From the NCBI GenBank assembly GCA_003140275.1, contig PLJQ01000349.1, forward strand, positions 215 through 5,457: a DNA stretch of 5,243 nt, in the 5' to 3' direction. Below the pieces are notes generated by a model that did not search any database, was not told where the DNA came from, and worked only from the letters and a program-made list of their open reading frames with translations. Positions 1 through 5,243 of the stretch are shown piece after piece; the first letter of the stretch is position 1, and every line of letters begins with the position of its first letter. Made by a program: the position numbers and the translations under genes. The stretch is from Limisphaerales bacterium. GTDB taxonomy: Bacteria; Verrucomicrobiota; Verrucomicrobiia; Limisphaerales; PALSA-1396.

Positions 1-461
1 TCGTTCCAGATGTCCTCGCAAATCGTCAACCCGATTTTCCGGTCGTTGAACTCGACCGGCGTGTTTTCGTTCGCGGGCTGGAAGTAACGGTCTTCATCGA
101 ACACATCGTAAGTGGGCAGCAAAGTTTTCGCGCGGGTCGCCAGGATTTTTCCGTTCTGCAACAACGCTACGCTGTTCGTTACTTCACGACCGGGTCGCTT
201 TGCATTCTCGCCAACGAAACCAACCAGCAGGCCCGTCGTGCCCGTGGTCACAGCGAGGTGATTGAGCGTCTCCAGATTCTTCGCGACAAAATCTTTTCGC
301 AGCAACAGATCGCGCGGCGGATAACCGGCAACGGCCAGTTCGGTGCATACGACGAGTTCGACGCCAGTCTCAACGCCGCGACGATACGCCGCGAGGATCT
401 TTTGCTCATTCCCGGCGAGATCGCCGACCGTGGTGTTGATTTGTGCCAGGGCAATTTTCAT
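1..461 (-). CDS. nadE: Glutamine-dependent NAD+ synthetase, N-terminal glutaminase part (runs off the left edge)
   Basis: The enzyme makes NAD+ from deamido-NAD+, ATP and ammonia in the cytoplasm, the last step of NAD synthesis. Its N-terminal nitrilase-fold domain releases the ammonia from glutamine. Only 153 codons are present, all in this glutaminase domain; the ATP-binding synthetase domain lies outside the window. The start (MKIALAQINTTVGDL) is typical of the family. All three nitrilase-superfamily catalytic residues can be read: Glu41 in CTELAVAGYPPRDLLL, Lys112 in RAKTLLPTYDVFDE, and the nucleophile Cys148 in LTICEDIWN. The GYPPRDLLL motif separates it from ammonia-only NadE, which lacks this domain. 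The reading frame is intact to the edge. The start at 461 is firm because the protein begins right at the first beta strand of the fold, yet no Shine-Dalgarno sequence precedes it. It lies 61 bases downstream of the DUF192 gene and may be co-transcribed with it. Confidence 0.95.
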   Translation of the reverse strand, partial: MKIALAQINTTVGDLAGNEQKILAAYRRGVETGVELVVCTELAVAGYPPRDLLLRKDFVAKNLETLNHLAVTTGTTGLLVGFVGENAKRPGREVTNSVALLQNGKILATRAKTLLPTYDVFDEDRYFQPANENTPVEFNDRKIGLTICEDIWN

Positions 462-522
462 GCGTAGAAGGCATCGAACAAACCCAGGGTGGTAAAAATC
501 GTTTTCTGCACTCGAACGGCGT

Positions 523-1041
523 TCATGGGCGGCGCAGGAAAGTCTCCGACAACGAGCCTCGTTCTGTCCGTATGACGGCACCGGTGGAAACGTTGTGACG
601 CTGAAACCAACCTTGACTGGTTTCCAATCCAAAGCGCACGTTCGTCGCCGCCGACACCACGGAAATCGCGTTGTGCGGTTGCAAATCGTGGATTTCCAGA
701 ATCACTCCATCCGTGTCGATGTAGGCGATCGAAAGCGGAACGAAACAGTTCGTCATCCAGTAGGCTGCCGTCCGCGGCGTGGGATGAACGAAAATCATCG
801 CCTCATTCTCGACGATGTTCGTGCGAAACATCATACCAGTCATTTGTTGCTCGTCTGTGAGCGCCATCTCCGTGATCAACTCCTCACTTCCCAACCAAAG
901 TTTGATTGTCGGCAATTTGGCTTGGGCTTGCTCAGGCAGCCGGGGCGCGGAGGACGGCAGCGCATTGGTGTTCGATTTCGAGCAACCGGAAATCAACGCT
1001 GCGCAAACCAGGATAAGAATTGGTATCCGAACACACTTCAT
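523..1041 (-). CDS. DUF192 family lipoprotein
   Basis: A 172-residue protein of the DUF192 (COG1430) family, whose biochemical role is not established. Residues 1-19 form a lipoprotein signal peptide with a hydrophobic core (IPILILVCAALI) and a lipobox LISGC, so Cys20 should be lipidated and the protein anchored in a membrane facing the periplasm. A linker rich in Ser, Pro, Ala and Gln follows to about residue 44. The DUF192 domain spans about 46-158: an EMALTDEQQMTGMMFR segment (58-73), AMIFVHPTPRTAAYWMTN (81-98), PLSIAYIDTDGVILEI (102-117) and a closing GLETSQGWFQRHNVSTG segment (138-154). The charged tail to 172 is not part of the domain. The frame stays open upstream to 1302, but that extension lies inside the hydrolase gene and would bury the lipobox, so the start at 1041 is preferred. 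At residues 97-99 it has TNC where many members have KNT, and Ser104 stands where Asp is common. Confidence 0.9.
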   Translation of the reverse strand: MKCVRIPILILVCAALISGCSKSNTNALPSSAPRLPEQAQAKLPTIKLWLGSEELITEMALTDEQQMTGMMFRTNIVENEAMIFVHPTPRTAAYWMTNCFVPLSIAYIDTDGVILEIHDLQPHNAISVVSAATNVRFGLETSQGWFQRHNVSTGAVIRTERGSLSETFLRRP

Positions 1042-1099
1042 TTTCAAAGAGTGCGGGAAGAGCAGGGCGTTTTCAATCCCCGTTTGGAAACTCGTCCTT

Positions 1100-2245
1100 T
1101 TAAGGCTTCGCCGGCGCAGCTTTGAGGTGTTGGTCCATCCACACGAGCATTTTATCCCACATGTCGGGTAGATAAACGTGGCCGATACCGGGAAAAACCA
1201 CGCTCTGATATTCATTTTCCCGTTCGCAAAGCTTATACACCGGACGAACTTTCGATTCGATGATCTGAATGCCACCGAGCGGCGAGCCGCCATCCTTGTC
1301 ACCGGTCAACATCAGCACGGGGCGCGGCGCAATGAGCGCAATCACAGCTTCCGTGTCGAAATGGTTTAACATTCCCGGCACAAAATAATAAATGCCGTGA
1401 GCGGGCAGGGATTGTTGTTCGATCAGGTTTTGATAACGCGTCAAGCACGCCACCGCCACGCCGGTTTTGATGCGGTCGTCCAACGCGAGCAACCACCACG
1501 AGCGCGTCGCGCCCATGCTGATGCCGGTGACGCCGACGCGGTCGGCATCGACTTCGGGGCGCGACACCAGATAATCCAACGCCATAAGGTCGTCGCGCAG
1601 GATCATGCCCCACAACGTGCGGCCAACCCACAAATTGAATTTACTCGCCGTCATTTCGCCCGCGCCACCTTTTTCCTTTGGGCCGCCCGGCCCTTGTCCG
1701 TTGCGTTCGCCGAAACAATACGCATCAATGCCCAGCACTACGTAGCCGCGTCTCGCCAATACTGGACCTGGTTCTTGGGGCGTGTGCTCGGCGCGCAACA
1801 TCTCTTCCTTGCCATTGTCATATTGGCCTCCGTGCCAGTGGCAATACAGGATGGCAGGTGATTTGGCGATGGCTCTTTTCGGCAGAAACAAGTAACCGGG
1901 AACGGTCGCGCCCGCGCCGTTGTCGAACTGAAATTTTTCCAGCCAATAATCGCCGCGATCTTCCCGTTTGAGTGTTTGCACTTCGGGCCTGGCGGGACGC
2001 GGCGGCAACTTACCGAGCAGTAGCCACAACTGCGTGCGGATTTGCGTGCGTTGTTTTTCCCACTCGGCGCGCGTTGCCGGAGCGGAGAACTCCGGTGTCG
2101 GCGGTGACTTCTCCAGCCAGAGTTGCCAGTCGGGCTTTGTGTTTTGAGCCATGACGATGTTTGCGGCAAAACCAAACCACACGGCTGGCAATAGCGTCAA
2201 TGTGAATGCCGGATGACAGAATCTTGAGGAACACAATATCGGCAT
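1100..2245 (-). CDS. Exported alpha/beta hydrolase, acetylxylan-esterase/dienelactone-hydrolase-like
   Basis: A 381-residue serine hydrolase, probably an esterase; the substrate cannot be told from the sequence. Residues 1-33 look like a Sec signal peptide (hydrophobic run 13-33, likely cleavage after VMA, before Gln34), placing it in the periplasm or outside the cell. An N-terminal helical region (about 38-95) precedes the alpha/beta-hydrolase core. HWHGG (136-140) fits the oxyanion-hole His-Gly region, and RRGYVVLGIDAYCFGER (165-181) is the usual strand and FGER turn of this group. The nucleophile elbow is GISMG with Ser243. Asp316 or Asp318 in TGDKDGGSP and His356 in FPGIGHVYL complete the catalytic triad, so the enzyme looks active. 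Residues 182-196 form a Gly/Pro/Lys-rich loop. The length fits the large exported esterases often found in PVC-group genomes as polysaccharide deacetylases. It starts 54 bases after the TPR gene. Membership of the fold is sure; acetylxylan esterase activity is a guess. Confidence 0.88.
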   Translation of the reverse strand: MPILCSSRFCHPAFTLTLLPAVWFGFAANIVMAQNTKPDWQLWLEKSPPTPEFSAPATRAEWEKQRTQIRTQLWLLLGKLPPRPARPEVQTLKREDRGDYWLEKFQFDNGAGATVPGYLFLPKRAIAKSPAILYCHWHGGQYDNGKEEMLRAEHTPQEPGPVLARRGYVVLGIDAYCFGERNGQGPGGPKEKGGAGEMTASKFNLWVGRTLWGMILRDDLMALDYLVSRPEVDADRVGVTGISMGATRSWWLLALDDRIKTGVAVACLTRYQNLIEQQSLPAHGIYYFVPGMLNHFDTEAVIALIAPRPVLMLTGDKDGGSPLGGIQIIESKVRPVYKLCERENEYQSVVFPGIGHVYLPDMWDKMLVWMDQHLKAAPAKP

Positions 2246-2299
2246 GGTGCGGTGAATAGCACAGCGACACTCCGCCCGCCAGCCAATTAAGACCGACGA

Positions 2300-4975
2300 T
2301 CAATTACTTTCCGGTCGTATGTGTTCGCTCGCCTTGGTAAATTCCTTTTCCAGGGTGGCGCGCAACGGCGGCAACAGGTCGATCAGGCGTTTGCAGAGTT
2401 TGGCGAGCTGTTCCCACTCTTGCAGGTCCCGCGTGAGTTTGATGGCGGACAGGCCGGCCTGTTGGACCCGAAAAAGGTTTAGCTTTTCCTCACCTCTGAG
2501 ATTCTTTCCGTAAACCACATTCAAGTAATGGTCCAGAGCAAGTTCCATGAGTTGGGTTCGCTCAGGCTCAGAATTTAAGGCTGCCTGTTTTTCCAGCACC
2601 ATCGCCAGCACCACCTCCGCCAGGCCGCGCGCGGCGACGTCGAAATACGTATAATTCGTGAGCACCTGCTGGTAAGCGCTGGTAGCCAGTTCGTATCGCT
2701 TGGGGTCGTACAGTCCCAGTTGATAATAACAATCGCCGATTCTACCCCAAGCCGCTGCGGCGAGCCGGTTCGTTGGAAAATCCTGCGTTACCCGGCTGTA
2801 TGCGTTGAGAGCTTCCCCGAACATATCCGACGGTTTGGTCGGGTTGGCAATGAACTGTTCAAAGATTGTATCACCCAGTTTCAGATAGGCCTCCGCCAAC
2901 AATTCCGGTGGACTGTTCGTTGCCGCAACCAGTATTGGGATCAGTTCCGAAAAGTATTTGCGCGCATCCGAAAATGCCAGTCGGGCAAAGGCCGCCTTGC
3001 CCGCCAACATTCTTGCTCTGAAGGTAAGCTCCGAGGGCGGCCATTTTTGGTACAAAAGCTGATAACTATTCTCCGCGTTCTGATAATCGCTTTGACGGTC
3101 GTAATGATCGGCCACCCAAAGTTGCGCGAGTGGCGCCAGGTCATTGGTCGGGAATCGGGCGACAAAATTCGTAAACAGGACCAGAGCATTGGTTTCGTTG
3201 CCGGCCTGATAGTTGTTCCACGCGCGCCAGTACTCCGCGCTTGGAAGCGACTCATGGTTGGTGAAACCGCTCACCACGGCATCGTATTTACTGATCGCAG
3301 CGGCCCAATTATTCTCCTGTTCGTACGTGCGCGCGATGGCCAGACCCACTTCCGGCGACAGGGGCGAATTGGGGAATCGTTTCTCAAAGTCGGCGAAGAT
3401 GTCACGCGCGCCGACCGGATTGCCACGGCGATTCAAACCCTGCCCCACCAGCAACAGGCTGCGGTCGAGATAAAAACTGCCTGGATACCACGCCAGGATT
3501 TTTCCCAGCGCGTTTGTTGCGCCGGTCAGGTCACCCGTCTCCAGATGGGCGCGCAGCATTTGGTAAAGCGCCGGTTCAAACAATTTGTTTTGAACTTGTG
3601 GTACGGCGGCGTAGCGATCGATAACCAGACCGTAATTAGTGGCCGCGGCTGCGAAATCCTTTTGCTCATATTGCGCGTCCGCCAGCTTGAAGCGGGCCAC
3701 CGCCTGATCTTCCGAAACCGGCAACCGGTCGATGGCAAGTTGAAAGGCCGCCTTGCTTTCCAGAATTCTTCCTTGCGCCCAGAAGCACCAGCCGCGATCC
3801 AACTGCGCCTTTCCCAATAACTCGCTGTTGGTAAAAACGTTGACGATGCGGTCGAAGTGCGACAACGCCTGCGGCAACAGGTTTGTGTTGGTCGCGAGCG
3901 GCTCCGGTTTCTCTCCTTTCAAAGTCCCCTCCCGCAAGACCGCCTCCTTGAGACGCAGTTCGCCGAGCGTCAGCAACGCCAGGTCCGACGCGGCATCATT
4001 CGGATATTGACTCAAAAACTTTTCCAGTCTGCCAATCGTGTCGGCGACCTTGTTCTGCGCCAGGGATAATTCGATGACTTTCAACAAGGCCTCCCGGCGT
4101 CGCTCCACGGGCACTTCGGGCGAAATATTTTTTCCATAAGCCGCCACCGCCTCCTCCAACTTGTTCTCCTGCTCAAAAATCCCCGCTTGAAATGCCACGC
4201 TCTCCGCTAGCAAGCCGGGCTGTCCGGAGGCCGTTGCGAGCGTCACCAGATTCGTGGTGCTCGACAGCGCAACCTCGGTCCGCCCAGCCGCCCGTTGAAT
4301 CCGGCACAGCAAAAACTGTCGGCGCCAGTCGAGAGCCGGGGTCAACTTCTTTTTGGCAAAGAGTTGAACAGTTTCCTCAGCCGTCTGGAAATCCTTCTGT
4401 GCCAGCAACGCCTCGCCGAGCAGCAGATGGCCGCGCACCACGTATTCGTTGTCCGGTTTGAGCTTTGCGGACTGCAGGAAGACACCATTGGTCTGGCGCA
4501 AACGTTCAATGACGCCCGGCCAGTCCTTCAAATTGAAGCGCGCCGACGCCTCGCCAATGCTTGCTTCCAGTCGATTCGTCGAGGCGGGAAATTTGTTGAC
4601 CACCCTGCCGTAAGTATCAGCGGCGTCCTGATAGTTCCCGCTTTCAAACGAGGCTTGCGCCAGCCAGAAGTGATATTGGTCCTCCCACGGGCCGGCTTTG
4701 CCCAGATTCGCGGACAGCAAATCGATCACTCCGGTGAAAAGCTTCATTTTGAAACGAGCCTGGGCCTGCAACAAGATCACTTCCGGCCTGCGCTCAGAAG
4801 TTGGGAATTGGTTCGAGAGTTCGGCAAATTCCTTTTCAGCCCGATCCCAGAAGCCGTCGGCAAAAGATTTGGCGGCGGCATCAAAAGCGCGCTTCTCCTC
4901 CGTGCTCGCGGCGGACAACTGGGCTTCCGCCAGAACAAGCGTCAATAATATCGTGATCAACCTGAGCATGGTCAC
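2300..4975 (-). CDS. Large exported TPR-repeat protein
   Basis: An 891-residue protein of unknown specific role, built almost wholly of tetratricopeptide-like helical pairs, which normally act as protein-binding scaffolds. Residues 1-23 form a signal peptide (hydrophobic core LRLITILLTLVLA, likely cleavage near LSAA), so it should be periplasmic or on the outer membrane. Clear repeats can be read at about 27-60, 101-135, 180-210, 388-420, 424-458, 503-537, 540-573, 578-611, 614-648, 691-736 and 738-776, with weaker ones between. Many end in FPxS/FPxN-type turns, as in BamD/YbgF-like outer-membrane TPRs (NQFPTS, NKFPAS, KRFPNS, ARFPTN, QDFPTN). Residues 805-891 are helical and charged with no clear repeat. 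No enzymatic domain, transmembrane anchor or lipobox is seen. The start is either GTG at 4975 or ATG at 4969 (889 residues); both give the same signal peptide. An AGG eight bases before the GTG is the only ribosome-site hint. It follows uvrA by 91 bases. Confidence 0.9.
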   Translation of the reverse strand: MTMLRLITILLTLVLAEAQLSAASTEEKRAFDAAAKSFADGFWDRAEKEFAELSNQFPTSERRPEVILLQAQARFKMKLFTGVIDLLSANLGKAGPWEDQYHFWLAQASFESGNYQDAADTYGRVVNKFPASTNRLEASIGEASARFNLKDWPGVIERLRQTNGVFLQSAKLKPDNEYVVRGHLLLGEALLAQKDFQTAEETVQLFAKKKLTPALDWRRQFLLCRIQRAAGRTEVALSSTTNLVTLATASGQPGLLAESVAFQAGIFEQENKLEEAVAAYGKNISPEVPVERRREALLKVIELSLAQNKVADTIGRLEKFLSQYPNDAASDLALLTLGELRLKEAVLREGTLKGEKPEPLATNTNLLPQALSHFDRIVNVFTNSELLGKAQLDRGWCFWAQGRILESKAAFQLAIDRLPVSEDQAVARFKLADAQYEQKDFAAAATNYGLVIDRYAAVPQVQNKLFEPALYQMLRAHLETGDLTGATNALGKILAWYPGSFYLDRSLLLVGQGLNRRGNPVGARDIFADFEKRFPNSPLSPEVGLAIARTYEQENNWAAAISKYDAVVSGFTNHESLPSAEYWRAWNNYQAGNETNALVLFTNFVARFPTNDLAPLAQLWVADHYDRQSDYQNAENSYQLLYQKWPPSELTFRARMLAGKAAFARLAFSDARKYFSELIPILVAATNSPPELLAEAYLKLGDTIFEQFIANPTKPSDMFGEALNAYSRVTQDFPTNRLAAAAWGRIGDCYYQLGLYDPKRYELATSAYQQVLTNYTYFDVAARGLAEVVLAMVLEKQAALNSEPERTQLMELALDHYLNVVYGKNLRGEEKLNLFRVQQAGLSAIKLTRDLQEWEQLAKLCKRLIDLLPPLRATLEKEFTKASEHIRPESN

Positions 4976-4992
4976 GCGCCAAACCTAGGCGC
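4976..4992 (-). repeat. Short inverted repeat abutting the TPR gene start
   Basis: A perfect five-base inverted repeat, GCGCC and GGCGC, separated by seven bases, directly precedes the GTG codon at 4975. In the transcript it could form a small hairpin with the only Shine-Dalgarno-like bases (UAGG) in its loop. Five base pairs are a weak stem and could be chance in GC-rich DNA, so a role in controlling translation is only a possibility. It lacks a T-tract and is not a terminator. Confidence 0.3.
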
Positions 4993-5066
4993 AACGAAAC
5001 GGAAACGGAAGAGTGAAATTGCAAAATGATACGCAAGCGGAGAGTGCTTTTGCTTTGAGCACAGCC

Positions 5067-5243
5067 TTAAACCTCGACAACCAACTTCGTTGGCACCGCC
5101 AGGACGCGACGCAAGTAACTTCCAGTGTGACTGTCCGGGCACTGGGCTATTTTTTCTGGCGTCCCCTGTGCCACAATTCTTCCGCCACCGTTGCCGCCTT
5201 CCGGTCCAAGATCTATGACCCAATCGGCGGTTTTGATCACGTC
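5067..5243 (-). CDS. uvrA: Excinuclease ABC subunit A, C-terminal end (runs off the right edge)
   Basis: The last 58 codons of UvrA, the ATP-driven damage sensor of nucleotide excision repair, which forms a dimer, loads UvrB onto damaged DNA and works in the cytoplasm. The visible piece begins DVIKTADWVIDLGPEGG, the highly conserved stretch that follows the H-loop of the second ABC ATPase domain. It continues with the glycine-rich GNGGGRIVAQGTPEKIA and the typical SHTGSYLRRVL ending. The frame is intact to a TAA at 5067-5069. After YLRRVL the protein runs on for ten residues (AVPTKLVVEV), a short extension of the kind that varies between species. Everything upstream, including the zinc modules and Walker motifs, is outside the window. 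No hairpin with a T-tract follows the stop codon, so read-through into the TPR gene is possible. Confidence 0.95.
   Translation of the reverse strand, partial: DVIKTADWVIDLGPEGGNGGGRIVAQGTPEKIAQCPDSHTGSYLRRVLAVPTKLVVEV

Noticed and set aside
595..1125. A 176-codon plus-strand open frame opposite the DUF192 gene
   Set aside because: It is a shadow of the DUF192 gene. It has no start context and its Arg- and His-rich translation resembles no family I recognise.
1042..1302. Upstream extension of the DUF192 reading frame
   Set aside because: It overlaps the C-terminal coding part of the hydrolase by 203 bases and would place the signal peptide and lipobox internally. The start at 1041 gives a proper lipoprotein.
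2247..2262. GTGC-8-GCAC inverted repeat just before the hydrolase start
   Set aside because: The stem has only four base pairs, well within chance, with no T-tract and no link to a known regulatory site.
2720..3820. A 366-codon open frame on the plus strand, opposite the TPR gene
   Set aside because: It lies wholly antisense to a long, clearly coding frame with a signal peptide and repeats. The translation has no recognisable domain and is rich in Arg, Gln and Cys, as expected of a shadow frame in GC-rich coding DNA.
5026..5031. TATCAT on the minus strand as a -10 element for the TPR gene
   Set aside because: No acceptable -35 hexamer is found at 16-18 bases upstream, and a single -10-like match is expected by chance.
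5044..5062. Inverted repeat GTGCT-9-AGCAC downstream of uvrA as a terminator
   Set aside because: The stem has only five base pairs with a nine-base loop, and no T-tract follows it on the minus strand.
1..5243. Mobile elements, CRISPR arrays, tRNA/rRNA genes, toxin-antitoxin or defence genes
   Set aside because: I looked for these and saw no transposase-like or nuclease-like frames, no spaced direct repeats, no terminal inverted repeats and no cloverleaf-type sequences. The gaps are too short to hide a system.

Overview
The window holds five genes, all read from the minus strand, in transcription order: the last 58 codons of uvrA (right edge), a large exported TPR-repeat protein, an exported alpha/beta hydrolase, a small DUF192 lipoprotein, and the first 153 codons of a glutamine-dependent NAD+ synthetase (left edge). 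The two edge genes are open at the window ends and are recognised from their translations: the NAD+ synthetase by its nitrilase-type Glu-Lys-Cys residues, uvrA by the conserved tail that follows the last ABC domain.

No stretch is free of genes for more than 91 bases. The four gaps are 91, 54, 58 and 61 bases, and none contains a convincing terminator, promoter, tRNA or repeat. The simplest reading is one co-directional transcription unit or two overlapping ones. The genes do not form an obvious pathway: two are housekeeping (nucleotide excision repair, NAD synthesis), and the three between them all carry export signals (two Sec-type signal peptides and one lipobox), so they probably act in the periplasm or at the outer membrane.

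The organism is probably a Gram-negative, moderately GC-rich bacterium. The exported TPR protein, the sulfatase/esterase-style exported hydrolase, the abundance of Thr-Asn pairs in exported proteins and the lack of Shine-Dalgarno sequences would fit Verrucomicrobiota (Pedosphaera/Limisphaerales-like) or a relative in the PVC group. This is an inference from general character and not a proven assignment.

There is no sign of mobile DNA, CRISPR, phage or a defence system. The window looks like ordinary chromosome. The points most worth a second look are the large TPR protein of unknown role, its strong Thr-Asn dipeptide bias shared with the neighbouring lipoprotein, and the absence of ribosome-binding sites ahead of every start.
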